DNA of 64,000 bases from Oryza sativa Japonica Group (Eukaryota; Streptophyta; Magnoliopsida; Poales; Poaceae), in assembly GCF_034140825.1 (NCBI RefSeq), contig NC_089046.1:23172501-23236500 (forward strand). The letters are read 5' to 3'. Positions 45,442-57,581 of this stretch are shown here, piece by piece. The notes beneath the pieces were generated by a model. That model was not told the DNA's origin. It saw nothing but the letters and a program-made list of their open reading frames with translations, and searched no databases. A program made the position numbers and the translations under genes. Within the stretch, counting starts at the first letter, position 1. Every line of letters starts with the position of its first letter.

Positions 45442-48400
45442 CTACAATGATCCCAATCTGTGGTCGTCATCGATGCCGTCCTCCTCCTCGGCGACGAGCT
45501 TGTCGATCAACAGCTCCATTGTCCTGATGTACTTGGGCATGTAATGCTCCCTTATCATGGATCTCGCCAAGCGAATCTTGCTGTAAAGATGTCGAGGTGT
45601 CTCATACAAGGCAACGACCTCCTCACCTTGTTCACTTGTACTGTTTGGCTCTGATGATGATGGCAATCCAACCATGTGCATTATTCTTCCTGGAGGGTAG
45701 AGCTGGGGGGGATCTTGACTTTGGCTCGACGATGACGGCTCGTGTGGGTTGTCGGTCAAGGTTTCTAGAAGCTCCACGGCCTGATCTTCGTCTGTTTCAT
45801 TGAGAGCTGGCTCATTCTCCCCTCTGTCGGTATCATCGTCATTATCTGATTCTTGAAGGTCAAGTTCTTCCATGGAAATTGAGACTAGTTGTGCCGTTTC
45901 GATGTCAGTTTTCTCAGCTTTGACATTGACATCAGTTTGATTTGTGATGTCATGAGTTCCATGTTTTGCAGAGTCAATGGAATGCTTATGTGCAGCAACA
46001 CATGACCAGCAAGCTATTGCATGGCGTTTCTTCACCACAGCATCTGAATTTGACGAAGGCTTCACCTGATCAGCCTGCCAAATAATCATGAATCAACTAT
46101 TTAGGTGACAAGTATGATTAGCTTGTTCGAAGAACTGGTGTTTGCAACAATCTAGCTGCCATACCTCAGAGCTGTTGGGCACCAGCATGTCAACATCTAC
46201 AACCTTGGATCTTGGATCAGAGACGAATGGCACGTGCGATCGGATGAAGCTCACAGAGCGATTGACAAAGCCCAAGAATCTGGTCTGCTGAATTTGCTCA
46301 CGAAGGTCATGTACCCAGGATGATGCCATGACCTGTCATCAATGACCGCGACGGTAAATATGTTGCAATGATTATCTTTTACTAGCTTCCAAGAACTGTT
46401 TGCAGGGAAGAATTTTATAAATGATATGCTCTAAAGAACTGCATCTGCGATACAGTTCTTGGTTCCCGTTTTGATCGTCATACTTAGGAATCTGCTCATG
46501 AATTCAGGTAGCTGAGAGGTACCTCTGTACGGAGCTTGGCAGCAGAAACTTTGCCAAAAGATGGAACTAGGTCATTTCTGTTGACAATGGTTGTGATGAA
46601 GTCTTTACCCGACTCAGCCAAGTCCCATGTCATGCAAGCAGCTGAACAGAAATAGTAGGACAGGGAGCATTACTATCTCACATCAAGTATTTCTACATCA
46701 TAATTTTGTAGAATCAAAAGAAGAACATGGAGTTATTCTACTTATTCTACAGATGTATATGTACATCGCGATCGATTGGACATGTAATCTTTGTCCAAAA
46801 AAAATTGAATATGTAAAAATCATAAGATCCTTCAAACATTTGTTCATTGCTGAATAGTTAAAGCTAGAATTTTTTTATAACAATTAATTAATAGCTTTTA
46901 AATTGTAGGCGTGCAAATGCCATTCCATGAGACTATATTGGTGTGTAAGGTGCTAATATGGCCTTTTAGTGAAATATATTTTCTTATGTTAAGAATGCAA
47001 TTCCAAGGTCCGTGAACAATGGTAAACTAGTTGCTTGTGCTCCATGATGCATACCTGGTCCAAATGCAAGACATGTGGATGATGATAACTTCTCATTCTC
47101 ACGCAGAATGTATGCTAATATTGCAGCGATGCCAGCACCCATTGAATGCCCAATGATCTAAAATATATAACAACAGAAATGCTGTGATTTGAGTAAGCAA
47201 ACAAAAATGATCAGATGTAGTGCACAGTGTTCATCATCTTGTACCACGAGAAAACTTGATTACAATGAATGCAACTACATTGAGATTGTTAAAAAAAGGC
47301 TACATAGGTTTGTGTAGACTGCACACTTTCTCTAAATAAAGTATAATGGTCGTTTGGATAATAAATAAATACACGATGTATGCCAATAAGCAAAATACGC
47401 AATAACAGTTTTACTAGTTTGTGAAACAAAATTCGTAGTTATTAGTCTAAATTGTTGAGCTTCTAAGTGCTGTTTCCACTTTGTCCCTTTGTGCTAGACT
47501 ACTAGGCACAACTTTTAGCTTACTTTTGGACTAACTATGCTCGCTTCTGAATTGTCTTTCTCAGCACTAGAGAATCCTAGGAAGTCCATAAAATATGCAT
47601 AGTAAGAGTACTTGAAAGTCTTTCTCACTTTGACTTCAAGGTAAGGAATAATATCTTGTTTCTAATTGGTTAAAACTCCATGTTTCCCATCCACTTGCTT
47701 TCTTGCACATGTTTTGGAAAATTTTGGCGTAACTTGGATAGGAAAACATCTCCCTTGAACCATGTTTCAAGATAAGCCTAGAAGATTACTGCTAAACTAT
47801 GATTTGGTTTTGGTGGCATATCCCTGTCTAAATGAGAGTAAGAAGAGAAATGTTCTATAAACTGCATCATAAAAGAATGGTCCAACTTGACAACTAGTGG
47901 GTAGGCTCTAATTGCAATTAACTTAAAATTGCATCTGTAAAGGTCTGGGAAATAAATTACCTTCACTCCATAATCTGGGAATTGCGCAACCGCTTCATTG
48001 AGGCAAGGAATGGCCTGATTTGCAATCCAGCGAGCTGCCACTACCATTCCACAATGAGCATGTCCCAGCACCAATTTGGAGACATGACCATCTTGTGTCA
48101 CAACATGATGAAATGGAACCTCTGCTCCGGTTGCCGCCGTCAACCGATCCTTAACGCTGATCGCCCCCCGAATAAAAAGGAGGAAGCATTTCGCACTTCT
48201 ATCGCGGACAACTGTGAAAGAAGGCTTCATAAGCTGCACAACAATAACACATAATTTCAATCAATTTGTCCAGGTTTTGTATATGTACTAAAATTAAAGA
48301 AGTCCGTTTATATCCAACAACACAAAGTCGATTGATACTTACGCACCCTCGCCTTAGATTTCTTTATAAGAACATCGCTTTCGTCATATCCACCGAACTC

Positions 48401-49892
48401 CATGAACACTTTGTATGGCTTCTTTGAGAAATACATGCATAGCTTAAGGTATCCTAATAGTGAGATTAGCTCCTCCTTTACCACAGGCCCTTCCAATAGT
48501 TGAGAATTGCTTCCAGCATACTCATGCTGAAGATTACCCTGAAAAAAGTAAAGTGAAGTGTTCATGGCCATGCTAAAATATGTACTTCAACAACAAAAAG
48601 GGCTGATAACAACGCGGCGAAGACAATGGAGTAAATTGTTTATTGAATGTAGAATACTTTGAGCAGCCAAGCAACTATCATCTTTTCCCAAAGTTAGTTA
48701 TCACCTATCGGGTTCAGACCTAACTATATACGGAGTATGAACTTTTGCATCGTCGAGCCTAAAGTAGCTGCAGTAAATTTCGTTATTTTGAAAGCAAAGT
48801 AGGCTTTATACATTGGTGAAAATTTTAAGAGAAGGCTGGTAACTTCCAAGCAATGGACGGTAGAACTGCAGCCACAGAATCACATTAGTCTTTCTTAAGA
48901 GTCACATAACGTCATGAACTAATCCAACACCTTGCTAATTTTTATTTCTTTTACTTCGATGCTTCTTAAGTTCTTATCACACATTGGATATGACTGGGTA
49001 AGACGAATATCGGTTTTGCCGCCAAGTCCCAAATGAGAAAATCATCCCAAAAAAAAAGCTAAATATACCAGTTATTACCGCGCTGTAAATAACTAAATAC
49101 CAAGAGAAAAAAAAGAGAAGAAAATAAGTGAGTAGGAAAAATCTATTCACGCAGTGGTTGCACATTGTTCTCTTTGCTTGCAAGCAACAAAGATAAGAGA
49201 TTCTGTTTTCTCTAAATCCAAAAATGTGATGGAGATATTTTTTGTTCCTCGAAAATCCAAGCAAAAATCCAATGAAGAAAAAACGGCAAGCTTTGACCGG
49301 GAAGAAACCAATCCCCTCTACGCCTCCTTCCAACGAACCCCAAAATCGGCAAAAAAAAATAAGAGAGAAAAAAAGAAAAGAAAGAAGCAGAGAAAAATCT
49401 CTCGCAAGAACAGAGAGCACGGCAAGACCGAATAATCTCCCATGGCGGCGCAGTTAGTCATAGTTGTGCTAGTATTAGGCTATTAGCGATCAATCAGCTC
49501 GTCGTCGGCGGCGGCGGCGGCGGAGGAGGGAGGAGGGAGGAGCGCACCTGCTGCCGCATGTAGTACTTGAGCCCGAAGGCGATCTCGCCGAGGGGCCACT
49601 TGCCGAGCGTCTCGCCGTAGGTGTACCGCACGGTGCGCGCGGCCGCCGCCGCGGCCTCCCCCCACCCGGCGGGCGCGCGCTCCGGCCAACGCCGCGCCCG
49701 CGCTCCGCGCCTCCTCGCCCGGCCGGCCTCCTCCTTCCTCCGCCTCCTCCGCGCCTCCACCGCCGCGGACACCGCGGCGGATATCGTCTGGTCCTCGTCG
49801 CCGGCGGCGTCGCCGCAGAGGCGGCCCGACAGCACGAGGTACACCAGCACCGCCGTGCCCGCCGCCGTCGCCATCCCGCCCTTGGCTCCCAT
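45442..49892 (-). CDS. Class 3 lipase (alpha/beta-hydrolase, diacylglycerol-lipase-like)
   Basis: The seven-exon model is 49892-49548, 48538-48347, 48233-47961, 47157-47055, 46641-46523, 46332-46165 and 46074-45442, totalling 610 residues in frame. A short hydrophobic N-terminus (residues ~8-22) could be a membrane anchor or signal. A basic Arg/Ala-rich linker follows, then the lipase_3 fold with nucleophile elbow GHSMGAG, whose Ser is the catalytic residue. The upstream HVVTQDGHVSKLVLGHAHCGM region and the later IVNRNDLVPSFG block, with a likely catalytic Asp, are as in plant proteins once named calmodulin-binding heat-shock protein. The last exon is an acidic, Ser-rich tail and a final helix (RLARSMIREHYMPKYIRTM). 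It would hydrolyse acyl esters of glycerolipids; the substrate cannot be inferred. The start was taken at MGAKGG; a second in-frame ATG lies six codons later. The GC-rich exon 1 is followed by a 1-kb intron. Confidence 0.93.
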
Positions 49893-50182
49893 CGGCGATG
49901 GCGAGGGAGAGGCGAGGCGAGGTGGGTTTCTTGGCTTCTCGTTGCGCGCGCGCGTTCGCCGCGAGGGGATCGTCGCCGGTGGGAGTTGGAAGGCGCTGCT
50001 GCGGTTTGAGGGGGGGAGGGGGGTAGGCTAAATTGGAGGGAGACTGGGACTCTGGGAGGGGGAGGGGTGGGGGGGTGGTAAAGAGACCGTTTTGCCCCTG
50101 GGGGTTCATCTTGCTTAGCTCGGGCCCACCATCTGGCAACGTTTCAAATAATGACATATTGACAGTATTGTTTAAAAAAAAA
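49893..50182. promoter_or_regulatory. Probable promoter/leader of the lipase gene
   Basis: GC-rich sequence with G/A-rich tracts lies directly upstream of the lipase start codon. It is bounded at 50183 by a transposon, so the gene's proximal promoter is only about 290 bp unless the element contributes. No clear TATA box is visible on the minus strand. Confidence 0.35.
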
Positions 50183-51325
50183 GGAAAAAGTGCGAATTAC
50201 CATCTGAACTATTGCGGCACTACGATTTACCCACTTAAACTATAATACCGGACATTTGACACCCCAAACTCTTAAAACCGGATAAATTACTACCCAAACT
50301 CAATTCGAAACGGTTTTCAACCTGCACACACATGTCGATATAGTCAGAAAAAAATATTGTGGGGCCCACTTGTCATCGGTTTTTTTTTCTATCCTACCTT
50401 CTCTCCCTCTCTCTCTTGGTGAATAGAGGAGAGAGCACCGGCGCCTAGAGGCAATTGCGGGCAACAGGTGAGGAGCCAAGGACGGCGGCCGAAAGGGGGC
50501 GGAGGCAGCTACGGGCGACCGATTGGCGGCGAGGGCAGCGGGACTTGGAGCGAGGCGGCGGCGTGGAGCTCGGACAAGCCGGACTTGAAGAAATCGGACA
50601 CGCCGACGCTGCTGCGGCCTCCCCCTTCCCCTTCCCTTCATAGAGCCTGCTGACCGGTTCCCCCTCCTCGTTTCGCGCCGCCGCCAATTGCCCGCCCCCC
50701 GCGCGCCACCGTCCCCCGCATACTGTCGTCTGCCGCCAGCCACATACGCCTACTCCCACGTCGCCCCTGCCAACGCCCTCCTCCACAGCGTCGTCGGTCG
50801 CCTGCTCTGCCTCCGCCTCAACCTCAGCCGCCCGCCGCCCGGGAAGCTCCGCCTCCGCCGCCTGCCGCGGCACTGCCCGGGAAGCTCCGCCTCTGCCGCC
50901 CACCACCCGTTCCGCCTCCACCTCGCGGCCTCCCACTCCGCCTCAGCCGCCCGCCAACCGCCCGCTCTGCCTCCGCCTCCGTCGGCCGCCCGCTCCGCCT
51001 CAGCCGCCCGGGGAGCTCCGCCTCCGCTGTCGGTCGCCTGCTGCCTGGCCCTAGCACGTGCGTGAGAGAGATGGAATGGGTTGAGAGATCAGGTTGAGGG
51101 AGAGGTATGACAGGTGGACCATGGATTGTTTTTTATATTTTTTTTGCTGATTGGATTACCACGTTGGCGCCACTTGTGCAAAGTCAAGTCAAAAGCACTC
51201 AAAACACTGTTCACGGGACTTATTTGTCCAGTTTCAATAGTTGAGGGTGTAGAATGTCTGGTTTTCGAGTTCAAGGGTGTAATTCGGTTGACCGCGATAG
51301 TTCGGGGGTAAATTGTACTTTTTCC
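50183..51325. mobile_element. Mutator-like element (Pack-MULE-like) with GC-rich interior
   Basis: The ends are long inverted repeats: the left starts GGAAAAAGTGCGAATTACC and the right reads inward GGAAAAAGTACAATTTACC, with matching GAACTAT(T/C)GCGG blocks behind. The flanks are A-rich, so a 9-bp target duplication cannot be read confidently. The interior (50440-51060) is GC-rich and gives long overlapping frames on both strands rich in Pro, Arg and Ala. No transposase is present. This fits a MULE carrying captured GC-rich host DNA. A related remnant lies at 31370-32328. Confidence 0.7.
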
Positions 51326-51359
51326 AAAAAACATTGGCACTTACTATTTGTTACCGTGA

Positions 51360-52110
51360 ACCGTGGTTATTGATAGGTGAGGGGAAAAAATAAAGCTTGA
51401 AGCTCATAACTCGGATCGATCGGCTGGTAGAAAGTTTTGTTTGGATTGGATCGAACTCGTAGTGTTAATGAGTCGAGCTGAGCTAGCTTTTTAGCTCATG
51501 GGCTTAACAAGCTAGCTCTCAATCTGCTCGTTTAGCTCGTTAGTATAAGATATCACCATATCTTTATATATTTAGTGCTCCATCCGTTTCAGGTTATAAG
51601 ATGTTTTGACTTTGATCAAAGTCAAACTGCTTCAAGCTTAACTATGCTTATAGACAAATATAGTAATATTTATATTACCAAATTAGTTTTACTATATTAA
51701 TAATTATATATATATATATAATAAATTTATCATGGGTCGAAAATATTACTATTTTTTTCTATAAACTTGGTCAAACTTGAAGCAGTTTGACTTTGATCAA
51801 AGTCAAAACATCTTATAATCTGAAACGGAGGGAGTACTTTTTAGTTAGTGCTTAATATGTTAATTACATCCAAACTATTTTTATTTAGTGAGTTCTTTAT
51901 TAGTTAGTGTTTATTATTATGTAATATGATAATGAGTTTGAAATTATTAATATGATATAAATAAGATATGGCTCGATAACGAGCTTAAGCTCACCAGCAG
52001 GGCCGAGCTTAGCCTTTTAGCACATTAACGTTCATGAGCCGAGTCGAGCTGGCTCGTTAAGATAACGAGCTCAAACAAGCCGAGCTAGCTTATTATCTAC
52101 GACATATGCC
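51360..52110. repeat. AGCTCG-rich repeat split by a Stowaway MITE
   Basis: Two stretches (51390-51550 and 51960-52110), rich in GAGCT/AGCTCG words in both orientations, flank a Stowaway insertion. They look like parts of one interrupted repeat element of unknown class. Confidence 0.4.
51578..51834. mobile_element. Stowaway-type MITE
   Basis: Ends are CTCCATCCGTTTCAGGTTAT and the complementary ATAATCTGAAACGGAGGGAG. The subterminal arms carry TTTGACTTTGATCAAAGTC on both sides. TA follows the right end. Confidence 0.85.
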
Positions 52111-52337
52111 TGCCTAGGTAACTTTAAGCAGCAACTTTTATTAGGGTCTCTAGCTTTTTAAGCAGTCCAGCTTCTTACATAAGGCATGTTTAGAAGAGGT
52201 TCAATTATGAGGAGCAATGGGTGGGAATCTAGCTTATGAGAATCTCTTATAGATTATTTTATGCATTATGCAAATGTATCTTATTAGAATCTGAACGAAA
52301 AACTACACTATTTGGGAGAGTTTTTGTTTCTTAAATA

Positions 52338-52416
52338 CTCTCTCCCAAAATAAATCAACCTAAGCAACGATGGGTTCCATCGTTATCTAGGTTGGTTTTA
52401 TTTTGGGAGGAGGGAG
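52338..52416. mobile_element. Very short Stowaway-type MITE
   Basis: This 79-bp element begins CTCTCTCCCAAAATAAA and ends TTTATTTTGGGAGGAGGGAG, flanked by TA. Confidence 0.75.
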
Positions 52417-53380
52417 TATGCCGTTAGTTAAAAACACTAAATTTCCACATAACTTCAATTAACCTACCATGTTCCGATTAATCTTTTTGAACGGTACCCT
52501 ATCTGTCTAACAATTAAGTAACAAGCATTCCATCTTCTACAACACGGTTTTGTAATACTCCTCCGATGTACTCCTTGTACCTAAACCATATAAACAACAT
52601 AAAAAGGTTGTATCTAATATATTCCTAAGTTGTAGCCATATTTTTTTGTTAAAAAAAGAGTACTTTTTCAATGATGGAGTAGGAGTTACATGACATTAAT
52701 TATTTCTCAAGGTTTAAATTATAGCATTATTTTTCCCAAACCAACATTATCATAGGCGGACGATGTTACGGCTTGACTGTAAGTTAGAGGGGGCCGGGGC
52801 TCATCCGGAAAAAATGTTTTTTATAGTGTAGTATCTACAATTATACACATGTGAGTATGTTTTTAACGATATTAAGGGGTCGTTTGGCTCATGCCTAACA
52901 TTGCCATAAAATCACTTTGGACTATTTAATTATTGTGGATTGCTATAGTTTTTGTGTCCAGTAAATTATAAGCCACAATTATGGTTAGTTATATAGTTTA
53001 TGAATATGAGAGAATTTCTACTAAGTAAGTGACAATAAATTATAAGCTACAACGTTGTTAATTTCCTCTTAATGATAAGTAGAGTACGTGCATACTCGAT
53101 TGCTTGTTACATGAGCGTTGCCGTCTTCAGCAAGTAAGGATAAGCCTATAGCAAAATCTCTCGTCTTGACCAATAGTGTTTCATAGCTTCTGCTCCTGGA
53201 ATATAGTAAATTACTCATATTACGTACTCTCTCATGTTGTGACAGGACAAGTTTGCCCTCCCTATTTCTTTAATCATTCAATCATGTAAACATGCATCCT
53301 GAGATGGTACCAGGATGCTATTTATAAGAAGCATGTCATCAATGACATCACAACTTACATAGCAAATTTCATTTTCTTAA
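52417..53380. other. Intergenic, nothing recognised
   Basis: AT-rich sequence with no supported gene, RNA or element end. Confidence 0.4.
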
Positions 53381-53777
53381 GAGTAAATTTCACAAAACTA
53401 CATGTACTTTAGCCGAACTATCACAAGATGCATCATAAAACTATATATTTAATACCAAATTTATCACATAACTACATATTTAAGATACTACATATTTAGT
53501 AATAAAGTTATCACAAATTACATGTTTTACATCAATTAATTATAAAATTTGGACAATTATAAGTCAAACATAATATCAGAGCTAAGGAAATAAACCCCAA
53601 AATCTGTAGTTTTGTGATAATTTTATTACTAAATTTATAATTTTATGATACTTAGCCTTAAACCTGTAGTTTTGTGATAAATTTATTGTTAAATCTGTAG
53701 TTTTATGATACATCACCTTAAATCTATAGTTTTGCGATAATTTGACTCAAGTATATGTAGTTCTGTGAAATTTACTC
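53381..53777. mobile_element. MULE-type MITE with long inverted ends
   Basis: The left end GAGTAAATTTCACAAAACTA is matched by the complement at the right (CTGTGAAATTTACTC). The flanks TTTTCTTAA (left) and TTTTCTTCT (right) agree at seven of nine positions, in line with a decayed 9-bp target duplication. The interior is composed of repeated GTAGTTTTGTGATAA-type blocks. Confidence 0.6.
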
Positions 53778-54655
53778 TTTTCTTCTTAATGATAAGTTAT
53801 ATTACATTAGTTTGATACTAATTATTTTTCTTTCATATTGAGTAAGAAACATTTCGATTATATGGATTTTCCATACCCATTTATCTCCCAAAATTCCAAA
53901 TAACTATGAGAGCCTATTTGTATTCGCTGATGTTTAATTAATAGTATCGTCATCATAATTTCGGCTGCAACTATTTTTACATGATCGAGGTCTTGTTGTG
54001 ACCATTTGGATTTCTTTCTAACTACTTGGAGTAGTCAAACTATCTGTATATTAATTTTGTTATTTTCCCATAAAAGATGTTCTTTAAAAAAAATATTGGG
54101 TTTTCAGGTAAGGGCATTATGGTCATTCCAAATGATAGGAGGAGACATCTCTGCTTCTCTGCTCTTTGTAAGCTGGAATCTCTGCTTGACGAGGGAGAAT
54201 ATGGCAGAGCATATGCATGAAAGCTCTCCCTACAGGTGGGCCCCACATCCTGGGAGAGAGACGTCACACGTTACGACTTCAAATTTAAACAAACCATTTA
54301 AAATTTGGGAGCAAATCGATCGGCTTGGATCGAACTGTGAATTAATTTGTGAGGGTAATGGCCCCAAGAACTAAAACTCTCAAGGAATAACCTGATGGAA
54401 TCATGTTTATTCTTTTGGTATCAATGCGATCTTATGCCTGGATATTCCATTCTTGCATGGTTGGGTTTGAGCTTCATGACGAATTCCATTCTCACGCTGA
54501 AAATGATTAGCGAGAGGTAGCTTGACAGATCAAATAACTTATAATCACTCACCTTTCAGTTTTTATGTAGGGCGTATTTTGATTTAAACGAAACTCTAGG
54601 GTTTTCGACTCTGCGCTCTCTTCGATCTTAGTGGTTTTGGAGTCCATCTACTCAG

Positions 54656-55658
54656 CATGTGTTTGGTTGAAGGGATATCCCGGGATGGGATAGGATCATC
54701 CCATTTTTACATGTGTTTGGTTGAGAGACTAGATGAGATAGGATGGTTCCAAAAGAGAATATTCCTTCAATATTCGGGACCAACTCATCCGCCAAAAACT
54801 GGTGGACGGATTCATCCCACCTCCGCACGCGTGTGAGGCGCGGTAACCCTCACGGCCCACCCTTTTTTTTCCCTTCGCTCTTTTCAGCTCCTCCTCACGA
54901 CTGCGTTCTAGGGTTAGCGGCGGGAGCAGGGGCGAATCGGCGGCCAGCGTGCGAGGCGGCGACGGGAGCAGGGGCGAGCCAGCGGCGCGAGCAGGGATGA
55001 AGCGGTGGCGGGAGCGCGTGAGCAAGGGTGAGCCAACGGCGCAAGCAGGGGCAAGGCGGCGGTGGGAGCGCACGAGCAGGGAGCTAATGATGCCTCTTCT
55101 CTTGCCGGTCGCTACTCTGCTATCCTTCTGTAAATTTCTCTATCCAATAATTGGTATTGATCAGAGAGACTGATATTTGTCAATTCTCATCTCCGAAGCG
55201 CTTGATCGCTATCATAGTATTATCAGTAAGTATGAATGAAGTCAATTAGTCAGTAGCAATTGAACCAACAGCAGTATAATTAGTTCAAAAATGTGTTGTT
55301 TTTTTAGGTAAATTTCTTGACAGTAGATGATGGCCATGTGTTATTTTCTATGAACGGATTGATACAAGAATTGATGTATACTGATTAAAAATGTAGCGAT
55401 ATTAACGGTATTTAATTTTCAAATAGTGTAATTTTCATGTCTAAATGTTATTTTACAATGTGTACACTCCAGAAATCCCACCTTCATCCCTCTATCCAAA
55501 TAAGGCATAGGATCATTCCAACCCATCATATCCTTCAAACCAAACAAAAAAATAGGATTCGTTCCATCCTTTCAACCAAACAGAAAATGGGATCATCCCA
55601 TTCCAAAAAACAGGGATGGATCCAACTCATCCCACCTTGTCCCCAAACCAAACACATG
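54656..55658. mobile_element. TIR element of ~1 kb with GC-rich interior
   Basis: The ends are CATGTGTTTGGTTGAAGG and, reading inward from the right, CATGTGTTTGGTTTGG, with several more GTTTGGTTG and GGGAT(G)GGAT copies near each end. The 5-base repeat CTCAG flanks both ends (54651-54655 and 55659-55663). A GC-rich segment at 54830-55110 has the composition of a rice 5' exon and may be captured host DNA. The superfamily is uncertain. Confidence 0.65.
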
Positions 55659-55663
55659 CTCAG

Positions 55664-56895
55664 AGAGCCATCTGTGGTCTTTAGCTGGCGTTGCCACTTT
55701 TGGGGACTTGTTGGGAGTGTAGAGTGGCTCGGCCCCTTCCCGCTGCTTGGAGTTTGTATTTAGCCGCCGCAGTTTTTTAAGCTCCAGCTTCTTTTTTGCT
55801 TTTTTTCCCCTTCCCTCTGCATAAGCCGGTCTGGCTGATTGCGTCGTGTGACTATAACTCTTTTCTTCTAATATATTGACATGCAATCCTTTTGCGCGTT
55901 CGCGAAAAAGATTTAAAAGAAAAAAATGGAGATTTTGTGTGATCATTAGCCAAACTACAAATATATTCGGCGTGTAAAAACTATAACCAATATTTTCATA
56001 TTTTTAGGGTATTTTTAGACAATTTTGGTTGTAGCTATTAACTGAACGTTTTATAGAAAATGATTTAAAGACATTTTGAAATCAAGATATGTCCAGTCCT
56101 TTCAAAATCAATAATGGAGGTAGCTCTTCATAATCTAGATGTTCTACCGTTGTAGCGTGATAGCTCACGAAAAGGTCATATTCATACATAACACAAATTT
56201 AGGTTTACTACTCTCTGTCTTATATACGGAGGGAATAATTATTCAAAATTTCATCAATTTGGTTTTCTACACCAATCCGCAATCTGTAGCAATATCAGCA
56301 ATACTATTGAGACATTGATCCCCATCTATCAGTTGCGTTAGATACCTATATTATCTTACTCCACGACAACTTGCAAAACCATGTTGTCCTAAATGTCTGG
56401 TGTTCTTTGTGATATAATCCATCCCAAAGAACATGATATTTTTTTTAACTTTTGGTCCTTTTTGAAAATTTATTCTGCAAATAATTCCCTAGAAAACCTA
56501 TTTTAGAAATGAACTCCTTTCGCATTGCCTTGAGGATATATCTATTTGTAATTAAAATGAACATATTTGTTTGTAATAAAAAAATATTTATAGATATGTC
56601 CTCAGCACAATAACACCAACACCAAGGACCTATTTTTGTACATATATATTTTTAATTACATGATTTTTTGAAAAATATATAAATAGATTTTCGACGCTAA
56701 TGACATTGGTGCCAACCCCCTCACATTAGTGACTTAGCTTCTGTAAAGGGACGAAAGGGATGGCGCCAATATATGTTAGACCACGGCGCCAATGATGTTG
56801 GTGCCGTGAAAGGGAAAAAAATTCCAATCCCAAAGAACCTATTCATCCTGGATGAAGCCATAAATTAACACAATGCCCGCATAAGATCAAACATA
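55664..56895. other. Intergenic, nothing coding
   Basis: AT-rich sequence. Two short palindromic GGCGCCAATGATGTTGGTGCC-like words occur at 56700-56820, similar in style to the motifs at 10760-11000. A tiny Stowaway remnant may lie at about 56213-56235. No gene was recognised. Confidence 0.4.
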
Positions 56896-57231
56896 GGCCG
56901 TGTTTAGTTCGTGTACTAAATTTTTTTTAAAGTACACGGACGTACATTTGAAGTATTAAATATAGACTAATAACAAAATAAATTATAGATTCCGCCTGTA
57001 AATTGTGACACAAATTTATTAAGCCTAATTAATCCGTCATTAGCAAACATTTACTGTAGCATCACATTATCAAATCATGGCGTAATTAGGCTCAAAAGAT
57101 TCGTATAACAATTTACATGTAAACTGTGCAATTATTTTTTTTCACATTTAATACTTTATACATGTATCAAATATTTGATGCGATGAAATTTTTAAAAGTT
57201 TGAAGGGTACTAAATACTGCCATAACTGTGT
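56896..57231. mobile_element. Tourist-like MITE (copy 1 of a pair)
   Basis: It starts GGCCGTGTTTAGTTCG and reads inward from the right GGCAGTATTTAGTACCC; ATA flanks both ends. It shares AAGCCTAATTAATCCGTCAT and TTTACTGTAGCA blocks with the element at 59606-59948. Confidence 0.7.
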
Positions 57232-57454
57232 GAAACAAAAGCTGTCGGACGGTCCAGCCCCCCAGCATTGTGCTCAGAAGGCATCAGCCAGTTGAATAGT
57301 TGCCTGTGTCACTGAAACCTGGGCCCACACCCGGTTTTCGTGGGCCCCGTTTGGTCAACGCACGCAGGCAAACGAGGACGTGCAGTGCAGTGCAGCGCAG
57401 CGCACACTGGTAGTGATTTTGTACGGGTAGCAGTAGCTAGCAACAGCTAACGGC

Positions 57455-57580
57455 CTGGATTTTTCACATTTTGGGACTTTTAAAAAACTTATTTCGCAAC
57501 AGCTAACGGCTTGGATAAGTTTTTTAGGGGTCTATTTGTGAAATAAGTTTTTTAAAAGGACCAAAATGTAAAAAATCCAG
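57455..57580. mobile_element. Hairpin MITE with perfect 9-bp target duplication
   Basis: This 126-bp element begins CTGGATTTTTCACATTTTGG and ends in its near-complement. It is flanked by the identical nonamer GCTAACGGC at 57446-57454 and 57581-57589, which is Mutator-like. The same nonamer also occurs inside the element. Confidence 0.75.
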
Positions 57581-57581
57581 G

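Noticed and set aside
49154-49457. Lysine-rich frame on the plus strand
   Set aside because: It lies in the first intron of the lipase gene on the opposite strand and is A-rich low-complexity sequence.
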